64,000 bases of DNA from Nitrosomonas sp. (GCA_024281995.1 JAMWZW010000010.1:1-64000); one strand, 5' to 3'. Positions 33,726 through 42,862 are shown, counted from the first letter of the stretch. A program made the numbers and translations. Notes: generated by a model not told the origin, from the sequence alone.

Positions 33726-35177
33726 ATGGGTGTTAGCTTAATTTCTCATCAACTGATCAAAGCAAGTGATGCTTCAGCATGGATTTACTGCGTTCGACGT
33801 GTATGGTTGGATAAACATCAACCAAGCACCTATGTTACAGATCCATTTAATCAATTGCTCATCGATGCAGGCCTTGAACATGAAGCAACTATCTTAGCCA
33901 TACTAGAAAATCAATATCCAATTATTCGCGCGGAATCATTTGAACATACGCGTTTACTGATACAACAAGGCGTGCCTGTAATTTATCAAGGACAACTGCT
34001 CAATGAATCAGAAAATATCGTGGGCCATCCTGATTTCTTGATCCGCCATGATAGCGGTGAGTATCAACCGGCTGATGCCAAGCTCTCGCTTAATGAAAAT
34101 AAAAAAGCTATTCAAATTCAACTGGGGATCTATCGTCACTTGTTGGGCAACGAATTACCGGCCATTGTTTTTTTAGGTGATGGCCGTACAGCGGTACTCG
34201 GAAATGAAATTGATGCGGTAGTAGATGAATTCATTGCTGACATGCGATTGTTGCTTGATTTGCACCAGCAACCTGCTGTTCGTTACAGCCATAGCAAATG
34301 TCGCGTTTGTCCATACAATGCCCATTGCCTGGCAGAATTTAAAGCCAATGAAGATCCGTCCCTACTATACGGAATTCATGGTCGCGCTGCCAATCATCTT
34401 GCTGATATCGGTATCACAACAATTGCACAACTTGCTTTGTGCAAAGCTGAAGCTTTACCAGATGTGCCCTATCTCAAAGGCCATCAAAGAAAACATCGCG
34501 CTATCCTGCAGGCTCAATCATCGTTAACAAATAAAGTTTTTCAGCTTAATAAAGCGATTCTTCCGCAAGGCACATGGATTCATTTTGATATTGAAGATAA
34601 TCCGCTCACGCAAGACTGCGACCGGCATGTTTATTTATGGGGATTGTTACCACCGGAGTATACAAGAGAAAGTTTTAATTACTCATGGAGCGATGATGAA
34701 TCCGAGGATTATCAAGGCTGGTTGAGTTTTTTACAAAAAATTGAAGCTTATCGTGTGCAATTTACATCATTGGTACTTGCACATTATTCGAACCATGAAA
34801 AAGCAACTATAAGGAAATACGCTAAGCGATACGCCATGGAAAATCATTCCACTGTCACTTGGCTACTTGGCGAAGATAGCCCATTGTTTGATCTACAGAA
34901 GGTGGTACTTGATTGTTTAATTTTACCGTTACAAGGCTATGGTCTGAAAGATATTTGCAAACACCCCAATCTCGTTAATTTTCAATGGAGAAATGAAGAA
35001 TCTGGCTCACAATGGTCAATTGTGCAATTCCACCGCTTTCTATCAGAATCCAGTCAAATTGAAAAACAAAAACTTAAATCTGCAATACTTGACTATAACT
35101 GCGACGATGTCATGGCCACTCGGCAGCTTGAGTTATGGTTGCGAAGACTTTCAGTATGTGAGGTGTGTGAAGATTGA
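33726..35177 (+). CDS. TM0106-family RecB-like nuclease with RNase H-like domain
   Basis: This 483-residue protein has a Cas4/RecB-type PD-(D/E)XK domain in its N-terminal half: an early Cys in AWIYCVRRVWL (Cys22), PADAKLSL, and CRVCPYNAHC near residue 195. Together these give four cysteines for a probable [4Fe-4S] cluster. The middle contains a helix-hairpin-like segment (ADIGITTIAQLALCKAEALPD). The C-terminal domain (about 280-480) resembles the RNase H-like exonuclease fold, with IHFDIEDNPL and DYNCDDVMAT carrying candidate catalytic acids. The family is uncharacterised. It stands alone, not in a CRISPR or defence locus. Confidence 0.83.
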   Translation: MGVSLISHQLIKASDASAWIYCVRRVWLDKHQPSTYVTDPFNQLLIDAGLEHEATILAILENQYPIIRAESFEHTRLLIQQGVPVIYQGQLLNESENIVGHPDFLIRHDSGEYQPADAKLSLNENKKAIQIQLGIYRHLLGNELPAIVFLGDGRTAVLGNEIDAVVDEFIADMRLLLDLHQQPAVRYSHSKCRVCPYNAHCLAEFKANEDPSLLYGIHGRAANHLADIGITTIAQLALCKAEALPDVPYLKGHQRKHRAILQAQSSLTNKVFQLNKAILPQGTWIHFDIEDNPLTQDCDRHVYLWGLLPPEYTRESFNYSWSDDESEDYQGWLSFLQKIEAYRVQFTSLVLAHYSNHEKATIRKYAKRYAMENHSTVTWLLGEDSPLFDLQKVVLDCLILPLQGYGLKDICKHPNLVNFQWRNEESGSQWSIVQFHRFLSESSQIEKQKLKSAILDYNCDDVMATRQLELWLRRLSVCEVCED

Positions 35178-35186
35178 CAAAAATTA

Positions 35187-35210
35187 CGGCCCTTGTATCA
35201 ACTAGGGCCG
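35187..35210 (+). terminator. Hairpin after the nuclease gene
   Basis: A perfect 7-bp GC-rich stem CGGCCCT / AGGGCCG with a 10-nt loop lies 9 bp after the stop. It is preceded by AAAAATTA and followed by CTTAAAAAG. The lack of a T-run on the plus strand lowers confidence. Confidence 0.45.
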
Positions 35211-35340
35211 CTTAAAAAGCGTTCAGTAGTGCTTTAATACTCGGATACACAACTTACCGGTAAAAATACTTATTTTTTTGATGTAATGCATCTACTTCTC
35301 ACCCCTTTATCGAGAAATAGTTGCAAGGCTACTTTTTACT

Positions 35341-35514
35341 TTAATTACTCTGTTGCCCTTCAGCTTCTTTCTTGGTTTTTTCCAGCTCGCTATCGCTCAA
35401 CAGGCCTTCACGTTCTTTATAAAGGCTAGGTGGATATTGACCTGGTTTTCCCTCTCCTTTACATGCCGTTAACATTAAAGCCACAAGTACAACCGCAATA
35501 AATGAATATTTCAT
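35341..35514 (-). CDS. Small lipoprotein of unknown function
   Basis: This 57-residue product has a signal peptide (MKYSFIAVVLVALML) and lipobox LTAC (Cys about 18). A short charged mature part follows, rich in Glu, Lys and Gln and probably helical (SDSELEKTKKEAEGQQ). The start at 35514 has AAGGAG about 8 nt upstream; the longer frame to 35541 is not supported. No homologue is recognised. It is convergent with the nuclease gene, with the hairpin at 35187 between. Confidence 0.65.
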   Translation of the reverse strand: MKYSFIAVVLVALMLTACKGEGKPGQYPPSLYKEREGLLSDSELEKTKKEAEGQQSN

Positions 35515-35541
35515 TAATAATCTCCTTATTAACAATATCAA

Positions 35542-36035
35542 ACGTTATTTATCGGTATATTCAATGCTACGTGAAACTTCATTAATACACCTATCGCTTG
35601 TGCCCAATTTGTGATTCTCATTGGATATCAGGATAGGCTTTTTAAGTAAATTTGAATAAGTAAGATACCCATTCGCCTAAAGGATAGCATTAAAAAATAC
35701 AGGATGGAATTCTAAATACACCAAATATCCCAAAGAAAGACATATTTCTTGCTCATATTTCTTACTTTGAATAGAAATACAATGTTAACTTTCGTTGTTA
35801 ATACTTGTATGTTCAAGATTATCAATCATTTTATTCACAAGACATATCAAACAAATATTATAATCCTTTCATAATCTTACTGATATAAGAATAAGCGCTA
35901 AAATAGATAATTGTTAATTAGCTGTGATTACTGTCGATATTAGCTGGAAAAATATATAGTTAGCGATTACTTAAAATTTATTTCTTTAAGCCAAGTAGGT
36001 AGGATAATTACAAACTTTAACGCCGGAATTCATTC
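35542..36035. other. AT-rich intergenic region
   Basis: These 494 bp lie between the divergent lipoprotein and HDOD genes. No ORF with coding character, strong hairpin or clear promoter was found. It presumably holds promoters for both genes. Confidence 0.4.
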
Positions 36036-37562
36036 ATGGACACTGAAGCAAACCCAAGTGTTGATTCAGACAAAAATGTCTTGATCAAAGACAGAATGAT
36101 TAACATGATTAGTAATAATCCAGATCTGCCAACACTAGGCAGTTCTTTATCAAACATTGTGCAGCTGTCCTCATCAGAAGATCAATCAACAAATGAACTG
36201 ACTCATTTGATTTTAGCTGATGTAGCATTAACACAAAAAATTATACGGTTAGCTAATTCCGTGACATTTCGGGGAACTTCGAATCAAGTTGTAACAAATA
36301 TTTCCAGAGCGATTCAGTTGCTGGGACTCGATAGCATCAAAGCCTGTGCTTTAGGAATGATTCTGATTGACAAAATACCAGCAAAGCACACGCAATATGT
36401 CAAAAAAGAATTAATGCTCTCATTAACAGCCAGCATGATTGGCCGCCAATTGGCAAAGCGCAGCAGTTTTCCCAATGCTGAGGAAGTTGCTATTGCGGCA
36501 TTATTCAGAAACATGGGGCGCTTGCTGCTAGCTGCATTTGATCACAATCTCTATAAAGAAACCATGGACCTTGTCAAACAAGGCACACATTCTCAAACAC
36601 AAGCATCACTGAAAGTAATTGGTTGCAGTTTTGATACCCTTACAGAAATTGCCATGCAAAAATGGCTAATTCCTGAATTTATTATCAATGCTATGAAATT
36701 ATTATCACCCAAACCATTAACCCCACCCAAAAATCGTCAAGAATGGATGCGGCAAGTTACAGAATTCAGTGAGTCTTCCGCACAGTTGATATGTGATCCA
36801 GAAGATTCGAAAGAAAGATCTCTTGATCAAACATTAATAAAACGCTTTGGCGCATCACTCAACCTTGATCAGGAAAAACTTAATGAACTCATTGTGCAAG
36901 CAACCGAGCAGGTAAGTGTATTCAGTAATTACGCTCATTTGCAATTGCCAACTGTTAATAATACAACAACTAAAGATCCAAACTCATTGAATGATAACAA
37001 CTCAGTGAATAGCTTAGCAAATGGGACAGCCTATCATTCTAGTGGAAAGCCATACAATGCAATGGATCAACTATTGGCTGGCATGTCAAAAGTTGCTACA
37101 TTCACGGCAACAGAAAGTTATCGAGCGAACGAATTACTTATGTTGGTCTTAAAAATCTTGCACCAAAGCTTAGGATTTAGTTTTGCCACTATCTGCTTAA
37201 AAGATATTAAAACCCATCAATACCGTGCGCGTCTGTCTTTAGGTAAAGATCATACAAATCTGCAACAACACTTCATTTTCTCAGAAACCTCATCAGATTT
37301 ATTTAGCTTAGCCATTAAGAAAAATACTGATTTGTCTATATCTGACACGAGCGATATGAAAGTAAGAAACATGTTACCGGATTGGCATTTAAGATTATTA
37401 CCAAATACCCAAAGTTTCGTTATTCTTCCACTGGTTATCAGCGGAAAGCCTATTGGCGTCTACTATTTTGACCGCCAGCATACCGCTCCCGAGGGAATTT
37501 CCTCGGATGAAATGAAGATCATAAAAATACTGAAGAATCATGTGCTTGATGCATTAAGCTAG
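36036..37562 (+). CDS. HDOD and GAF domain signalling protein
   Basis: This is a 508-residue cytoplasmic protein. The N-terminal HDOD domain (about 22-225) begins NNPDLPTLGSSLSNIVQL and contains IRLANSVTF and ISRAIQLLGLDSIKACALG. A polar low-complexity linker (about 300-345, Asn/Ser/Thr-rich) leads to a GAF domain (about 355-505; FVILPLVISGKPIGVYYFDR). HDOD proteins act in signalling, often with two-component or c-di-GMP systems, without known catalysis. It is convergent with apbE, with only 15 bp between stops. It is the third GAF-containing regulator in the window. Confidence 0.85.
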   Translation: MDTEANPSVDSDKNVLIKDRMINMISNNPDLPTLGSSLSNIVQLSSSEDQSTNELTHLILADVALTQKIIRLANSVTFRGTSNQVVTNISRAIQLLGLDSIKACALGMILIDKIPAKHTQYVKKELMLSLTASMIGRQLAKRSSFPNAEEVAIAALFRNMGRLLLAAFDHNLYKETMDLVKQGTHSQTQASLKVIGCSFDTLTEIAMQKWLIPEFIINAMKLLSPKPLTPPKNRQEWMRQVTEFSESSAQLICDPEDSKERSLDQTLIKRFGASLNLDQEKLNELIVQATEQVSVFSNYAHLQLPTVNNTTTKDPNSLNDNNSVNSLANGTAYHSSGKPYNAMDQLLAGMSKVATFTATESYRANELLMLVLKILHQSLGFSFATICLKDIKTHQYRARLSLGKDHTNLQQHFIFSETSSDLFSLAIKKNTDLSISDTSDMKVRNMLPDWHLRLLPNTQSFVILPLVISGKPIGVYYFDRQHTAPEGISSDEMKIIKILKNHVLDALS

Positions 37563-37577
37563 ATAAATGGCCAATCT

Positions 37578-38495
37578 CTATACAAGTAATTCAGTTTCAA
37601 GGGAGCCGCCCACTTCACCATGCACATTGACCCATAAATGTGGCAAACCTAATTCTTTTAGCCAATTAGTTCCTTGCTCTTCCTTGAGCATCCCAATTGT
37701 GGATGCGCTACCAGCAACGACGCAAAACTCACCAATGACACTCACAGCAGCCATGTAATTAACAGGCCAACCGGTTTTTGGGTTAAGGACATGTCCATAG
37801 CGCACACCATTCAGGATAATACAACGTTCATAGTCTCCACTGCTTGCAACTGCACCAGAATATAGCAACAGCGTTGTTAATAAGCCATCTGCCTGACGCG
37901 GATGCTTAATGGCTATTTTCCAGGGGCTGCCATCATTATGAGGGCCAATGATTTTAACATCCCCCCCAAGATTCACTATACCGTGACGAATTCCAGCGTT
38001 CCAGCCAAGCGTTGCTGCACGATCAACCGCATATTCTTTAACTATCCCGCCAAAATCAATTTCCATACCGGGGACCCTAAAAAACAAACGAGGCCGCTGC
38101 CAGTTAACTTTATGCCAACCAATCATTTCTAAAAGTGGTTGAATGGTACTTTCATCAGGTACTTTCCCTGACTTAAAATCCCATCCACGGCGCAAAATCC
38201 CCGAAGTAATATCAAACAGCCCATCGCTTTGTTGATAACATGTTGCCGCATAATCCAGCAATCCCGCCGTTTCATCATCAACATCAATGGCTCCACCCAG
38301 GGTAGCTTTATAATTAATTGTCGATAAAAAACTGTCTGTACGGTAACGAGAGTATTTTGCCTCTAATCGATAAATATCATTCCTGATAATTTTTGCTGCA
38401 TGCTTAGCTCTCCTCTGATTTTCAGCATAAAATTGGAGCGAGCAAGGTGATCCCATCGCCTTAAAATGAAAATGAAAATATTGTAAGCGAGCCAT
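37578..38495 (-). CDS. FAD:protein FMN transferase (ApbE family)
   Basis: This 305-residue protein belongs to the ApbE family, which attaches FMN from FAD to Thr or Ser in a Dxx(S/T)GAT motif. Family blocks seen are FKAMGSPCSLQFY, LEAKYSRYRTDSFLSTIN, the FAD-binding DFGGIVKEYAVDRA and NLGGDVKIIG, and GYVLNPKTGWPV-like GHVLNPKTGWPV with VIGEFCVVAGSASTIGML near the C-terminus. It has no signal peptide or lipobox, unlike most periplasmic ApbE proteins. It lies 100 bp downstream of the DUF3570 gene, whose product contains a matching DTWSGAT motif, so that protein is its likely substrate. Confidence 0.88.
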   Translation of the reverse strand: MARLQYFHFHFKAMGSPCSLQFYAENQRRAKHAAKIIRNDIYRLEAKYSRYRTDSFLSTINYKATLGGAIDVDDETAGLLDYAATCYQQSDGLFDITSGILRRGWDFKSGKVPDESTIQPLLEMIGWHKVNWQRPRLFFRVPGMEIDFGGIVKEYAVDRAATLGWNAGIRHGIVNLGGDVKIIGPHNDGSPWKIAIKHPRQADGLLTTLLLYSGAVASSGDYERCIILNGVRYGHVLNPKTGWPVNYMAAVSVIGEFCVVAGSASTIGMLKEEQGTNWLKELGLPHLWVNVHGEVGGSLETELLV

Positions 38496-38595
38496 CTCAA
38501 TATACGAAAAAATAAAATTCTCGAGATTTTGTTTACTCTGAACAAATCGCGCTCATCTTGCATCATACTTAGAATAACTACAATCAAGGTGCCGG

Positions 38596-41304
38596 CTAGA
38601 AATGATAGCTCCAAATCGCTGATAATGCACCCTGGCGATCCAGTTGAAAGCCGTTGAAATCACTCCTCACCGGCTGTATCCATTCAAACCCCAAACGATT
38701 GCCTGCAAACCGTCCGTGCGGAACAATAGCATTTATCCCTACTCCGATATCCCAGAATTCTCCCCCATAATTGCTTGGAAAATCCATTGGTCCGATGCGC
38801 CCATTAAATGCATCAAAATCGCGATGAATCCCGCCTTGCCAAGTATAAGCTCCTCGAACTGTAGTAGTCAGCCAATGCGAGAGATCATATCCACCCCAAG
38901 TAGTCGCCTGAATCATATCTCCCAAGCGATAACCGGATTTATTTTTCTCTTCTAGGCGCTTAGTACCACTGAATTGCGCACCCCACGACCAGCGGCTTTT
39001 GTCGCCAACATACGTAAGACTCGGCATAAAATCCCAGGTACCGCTACCCAGTTGCATCCCAAAATGAATCAATCCACCGTCATTCTTGGCAATACGGCGC
39101 AACTCGATATCTACTTTCCCAGTCGGTGCACTGACACCGAGATTCACGTGAACCCGATGTCCTGGAATATCAATCAGCTTAATCAACGATGAAAAATAGG
39201 TATCTCCAATAGCACCGGTTTCATGCCCCGCCACGCCAGTATGCTCGTGCACACCGGGTGCGGCAGGTGGCGCTCCGGGTAGTCTGCGCAAATTCATATC
39301 CATGTCCATGAATGTAGGCATTAGCATGACGTTGAGCCATTTAGTCGGCGCATACATGAGATCAATCATATGCATACGCATATCCATGAATGTAGGTACA
39401 AAACGGCAGGGTTCACCTTGGCAACCTTGATCGATGATTGTTTGATCATTCACCTGATGTGAGCCATGCTTCATATTGCCACCGGTCCAGTTGTACATAA
39501 AGCGGTATCCGGCCATAAAATCGCCCGGTTTATCGAGCATGTGGCCAAACATGATGCCTGCGGGAGGAATTTTATGGTGGTGATGCGAGGAAGCATGTGC
39601 ATGTGACTCAAAAGATGTTTTTGAACCACCCATCGGTAACGAAGCGACCGGCTCCATATCAAATTTGATGGCCGCATTAGCTACATAATAATCAAAATCC
39701 GCAAAACTGGTACTTCCACCACCTACCTGCATAGAACTGGCGCGCGTATAGTATTCAAAACCGGTTTCCAATGCCACGCCTTTGCCGAGCATCTTGCTCA
39801 ATATCACGCCACCGCTTAGTGCTCCAAAGCCTGCCAAGCGATGATCACTAGAAAAATTATCGGGTAATTTTGCAGCATCGAACAGCACATTTTTAGGAAC
39901 AACATTAAACCCATCAACGGGATTACCACTCTGATCAAACAAATTAAATTGATCATTGCCAAAATACTGCACCGAGGGGTTATTTGAATCCAGCCAGACT
40001 CTCCGCCCTAAACTGTCGACTTCCTGTGTGGTGTATCTTTGTTGAGAAAATAAATAAGGCCGAAAAAAACTGGCAGCATCTTGCGAGTAATAACGAATCC
40101 TAGGTGTCAATGTCCAGCCATTCCCTAATGGTTGCACCCAACTTGCATCAAAAGTATGCGCATTCACACCCCAATCATCCACTGATAAGCGATAGCCTAA
40201 ATGCAGTGCCGCGTTCAATGGGCTGATATATTGGATATATTTGGTATTGAGTGCTACTTGATTACGAATGTTGGGACGTTGTTCGATCAATGCACGAACA
40301 TCCCCGGGAATCGATGTTAATTGCCGATTGTTCAAATCTCCAGGGTCAATGAAGATGACCGACATCGCTTTGTAGGGATTTTCCAGGAAACCGCTACTGT
40401 GCGTATAACCAACATTGGCATCCAGCAATGTATTTTTCGTTAACACTTGCGCAACACCTACATTGACGATCCAATCCTGCCGCTCACCACGTAAGATTTC
40501 CGAACTATCACGCCGTACAATTTGCGGCAAATAGGCAATTTTAGTGATATACGGCGATGAATCATGATCGAGGATAGCGCCAATATCACTACTGGTATAA
40601 CCACCGCCGAACTTAACTGTAGTGAGTTTCTGATTAAAATCCAAACGGCCACCAATGGAGCCAAAACTCGATTTATAATCCCGTTCCCGTGAAAACCCGC
40701 CACTCACGCTTAAAGCAGCTTCGTTCCATTCATAACTCAAGCCAAAATTGGCTTGACGCCGGGTTTCCGGGGATGCTGATGACATCACCAATACAGATCG
40801 GGGATCAACAGCGCTCGTTAATTCTTTAGTAAGGGGGTCACGCCCGATAGGATTTAAACTGCGATCTAAAAGTACTGTGCTATTTAAAATAGGCGAAGCG
40901 CCCACCACCACCCCGCCATCGGTATAAGGACGATTACCGCCAGTGGTAGCTAATGGCGTGATGGTTACTGGTGTTGCGCCTGACCAGGTATCCTGGGTAT
41001 AACCGAAAGAAAATTTAGCGCGATCGGTTAATGAAAAGATGCCACTACCATGCAAAACATCGGCAGTAATCGGTTTTAAGTTATTGGGAGCGCCAAATAA
41101 ATTGCGCTCGCCTTCCTGGTAGCGGCTATATTGAAAATTGATCCGGTCTTTACCGGTTGCAGGAGCAGATGACATCAATAGTCCGGGTAATACTAGGGCA
41201 GCAGAAGTCAATGCATGCAGCGTTTTCTTTGACTTTATTAATGATGCATCTGAAATATTCAGCCGGTCGTCACACAGACACTGGGGGGCATTATCATGTT
41301 GCAA
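38596..41304 (-). CDS. DUF3570 outer-membrane beta-barrel with C-terminal second domain
   Basis: This is a 902-residue protein starting with TTG at 41304 (GAAGGTAG upstream). A signal peptide (about 26-50, ending SSAPATG) follows a long polar leader. The N-terminal part (about 55-560) matches DUF3570, rich in alternating aromatic/polar beta-strand patterns. It contains DTWSGATP (residues 105-112), a flavinylation-type motif. A His-rich linker (HAHASSHHHHK, near 590) and Met/His-rich segments (TFMDMRMHMIDLMY, HEHTGVAGHETG) precede a second barrel-like region ending WSYHF, an outer-membrane C-terminal signature. It is inferred to be a flavinylated, metal-interacting outer-membrane protein. It lies between DUF4266 and apbE. 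Confidence 0.8.
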   Translation of the reverse strand: MQHDNAPQCLCDDRLNISDASLIKSKKTLHALTSAALVLPGLLMSSAPATGKDRINFQYSRYQEGERNLFGAPNNLKPITADVLHGSGIFSLTDRAKFSFGYTQDTWSGATPVTITPLATTGGNRPYTDGGVVVGASPILNSTVLLDRSLNPIGRDPLTKELTSAVDPRSVLVMSSASPETRRQANFGLSYEWNEAALSVSGGFSRERDYKSSFGSIGGRLDFNQKLTTVKFGGGYTSSDIGAILDHDSSPYITKIAYLPQIVRRDSSEILRGERQDWIVNVGVAQVLTKNTLLDANVGYTHSSGFLENPYKAMSVIFIDPGDLNNRQLTSIPGDVRALIEQRPNIRNQVALNTKYIQYISPLNAALHLGYRLSVDDWGVNAHTFDASWVQPLGNGWTLTPRIRYYSQDAASFFRPYLFSQQRYTTQEVDSLGRRVWLDSNNPSVQYFGNDQFNLFDQSGNPVDGFNVVPKNVLFDAAKLPDNFSSDHRLAGFGALSGGVILSKMLGKGVALETGFEYYTRASSMQVGGGSTSFADFDYYVANAAIKFDMEPVASLPMGGSKTSFESHAHASSHHHHKIPPAGIMFGHMLDKPGDFMAGYRFMYNWTGGNMKHGSHQVNDQTIIDQGCQGEPCRFVPTFMDMRMHMIDLMYAPTKWLNVMLMPTFMDMDMNLRRLPGAPPAAPGVHEHTGVAGHETGAIGDTYFSSLIKLIDIPGHRVHVNLGVSAPTGKVDIELRRIAKNDGGLIHFGMQLGSGTWDFMPSLTYVGDKSRWSWGAQFSGTKRLEEKNKSGYRLGDMIQATTWGGYDLSHWLTTTVRGAYTWQGGIHRDFDAFNGRIGPMDFPSNYGGEFWDIGVGINAIVPHGRFAGNRLGFEWIQPVRSDFNGFQLDRQGALSAIWSYHF

Positions 41305-41341
41305 ATTTTTCTACCTTCAACAACTTCGAACAGGTGTTAAT

Positions 41342-41590
41342 TTAATAACAGCCGCATCCTCCTCCCCCCGAAGAAGATTTATGACTCGGTGCCGCTTCAC
41401 GGCTGCTGTAATTGTGGGATTGTATTTCACTTTGCAGTGGATGTGGATCCAATTCCATCTGAGGTTTGGCAAGATTCCCGCGCTCCCAGGGTGCAACATT
41501 GACACAGCCAACCAAGCCAATGATTACTATCCATAAGACGGCAATCCATATCGGACGATCAATTTTGATCAGAAAAGATTTAAAAAACAC
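41342..41590 (-). CDS. DUF4266 lipoprotein with C-terminal GGGGCGC
   Basis: This is an 82-residue lipoprotein: a membrane-spanning signal (about 14-28) with lipobox LVGC (Cys29), then VAPWERGNLAKPQMELDPHP, the DUF4266 core. The tail SSSGGGGCGCY is glycine-rich with two cysteines. The family is uncharacterised but is habitually encoded next to DUF3570 and ApbE. The cysteines could bind metal or be handled by the thioredoxin encoded immediately upstream (17-bp gap). The gene precedes DUF3570 by 37 bp on the same strand. Confidence 0.82.
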   Translation of the reverse strand: MFFKSFLIKIDRPIWIAVLWIVIIGLVGCVNVAPWERGNLAKPQMELDPHPLQSEIQSHNYSSREAAPSHKSSSGGGGCGCY

Positions 41591-41607
41591 TATTAATATA
41601 CCAGCAG

Positions 41608-42114
41608 TTATGGATTTTCCATGACCAACTGCGTAATTAGAGCTCGCAACTTTTCTGTTTCACCAGGGCGAAAACCTTGGTGAACATGACGAATCATACC
41701 CTTTCGATCGATCACGTAGGAAGTCGGCATCGCCATTACTTCCAAGCCTTTGGCGCATTGTTTACTGATATCGGCAACAATAGAAAAATCAGCGGGATGT
41801 TTTGTAAGAAATTCCTGCGCATCAGCGACTTTTTCATCCAGATTAATGCCGACCACATGCAAACCTTTATCTTTTAATTCGCGATCAAGCTCGTTTAAAA
41901 ATGGGAAAGATTGCACGCAAGGCGGACACCAAGATGCCCAAAAATCCATATATACCACTTTGCCTTTCAATTCTTGCAGATCATACGCTGGTTTCCCGTC
42001 CAGAGTAGTTAAATGGCAGGCAGAAGATGCTTGATCGAGGTGCTCTGCAACCGAGGTTTGTGCACACACCATTAATAATACACTGGTAAATATAGATAAT
42101 TTCATTTTTCTCAT
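41608..42114 (-). CDS. TlpA-like periplasmic thioredoxin
   Basis: This is a 168-residue secreted thioredoxin-fold protein. A signal peptide (about 1-23, ending TSVA) precedes the domain. The redox motif WASWCPPC gives Cys63 and Cys66, followed by the cis-proline in MAMPTSYVIDRKG. It belongs to the TlpA/ResA reductase group, which reduces disulfides for heme or copper-site assembly in the periplasm. The start is ATG at 42114 with GAGG about 10 nt upstream; ATG at 42105 is an alternative. It is 17 bp upstream of the DUF4266 gene and in the same probable operon. Confidence 0.88.
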   Translation of the reverse strand: MRKMKLSIFTSVLLMVCAQTSVAEHLDQASSACHLTTLDGKPAYDLQELKGKVVYMDFWASWCPPCVQSFPFLNELDRELKDKGLHVVGINLDEKVADAQEFLTKHPADFSIVADISKQCAKGLEVMAMPTSYVIDRKGMIRHVHQGFRPGETEKLRALITQLVMENP

Positions 42115-42167
42115 TATCGCTTACCTCATTAATCTTAGAACAATATTACGTCAATCGTGTAGACTCA

Positions 42168-42641
42168 TCACTCAAACTGATACACCCTAATATCTGTGTC
42201 GGTATGCGTAACTCCATCCGCTGCCATGCAATGGTAAGAAACTATGAAAGATCTCGCACCCGCACCGGTTTTGTTTACCAGCAATAGGTAAGTGCCATTT
42301 CCACCAGGAACCCTGACTTCAGGACTAAAATTTGCATCGCCTGAAATGGTATCAGTCGTGCTGTTTGCACGATTAATATTATTGCCGATGTGTATGATTT
42401 GTAAATTCACCAATAAATTGTCTTGCGGTGGTGATGTATCCTTGATACTCGCCACCAAGTGATCGGTAGGAACACTTCCGGAATTAGTGCAAGAAACCTG
42501 CGCAAAACCAGTAAAACTGGCAACATTACCATTAGGATCCATAGTCGCGCCTGCATCATGAGCATGACTTGCACTCGCGGTGGTTAATACAAGTATCAGA
42601 AAAAAAACGGAGAGCATTTTATCAAAAAATTGTGATGACAT
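42168..42641 (-). CDS. Secreted protein of unknown function with predicted N-terminal His
   Basis: This is a 157-residue exported protein. The signal peptide (about 1-27) ends with the cleavage motif SHA, leaving mature HDAGATMDPNGN with histidine first. The remainder has the look of a beta-sandwich (FTGFAQVSC, LLVNLQIIHIG, GTYLLLVNKTGAGARSFIVSYHC). Two cysteines could form a disulfide. No characterised homologue is recognised. It precedes the TlpA gene by 53 bp on the same strand and is probably the first gene of the operon leading to apbE. A terminator at 42818 separates it from the next upstream gene. Confidence 0.7.
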   Translation of the reverse strand: MSSQFFDKMLSVFFLILVLTTASASHAHDAGATMDPNGNVASFTGFAQVSCTNSGSVPTDHLVASIKDTSPPQDNLLVNLQIIHIGNNINRANSTTDTISGDANFSPEVRVPGGNGTYLLLVNKTGAGARSFIVSYHCMAADGVTHTDTDIRVYQFE

Positions 42642-42817
42642 AATTGTTTATCCCTTATTTTAAGTTTAAAAACCTTTTAATCAATCTATTGAGACAAAAA
42701 TTTCTGTATTTCAATAAGCAAAAAAGGCAGCTATGAAGATCATAAGTGCCTCAAAATTTATCCAAAAGATTGGCCTTATCTTTTTATTCATTATATGCAT
42801 ACCTCAAGATGCTTTCT

Positions 42818-42862
42818 AAAAAAACCTCGCTCCGAGAAGGAAGGAGGGAGAGCGAGGGTTTC
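42818..42862 (-). terminator. Rho-independent terminator for the gene at 42892-43641
   Basis: Read on the minus strand, AAACCCTCGCTC pairs with GAGCGAGGTTT (one bulged base) around a CT-rich loop, directly followed by TTTTTTT. This is a strong intrinsic terminator 30 bp past the stop. It isolates the upstream gene from the operon starting at 42641. Confidence 0.85.

Noticed and set aside
33726-35177. CRISPR-associated Cas4
   Set aside because: The N-terminal domain is Cas4-like, but the C-terminal RNase H-like domain and the lack of cas genes or repeats point to the separate TM0106-type nuclease family.
41138-41536. 132-codon plus-strand ORF across the DUF3570 and DUF4266 genes
   Set aside because: It overlaps two recognised minus-strand genes and has no ribosome site or family resemblance.
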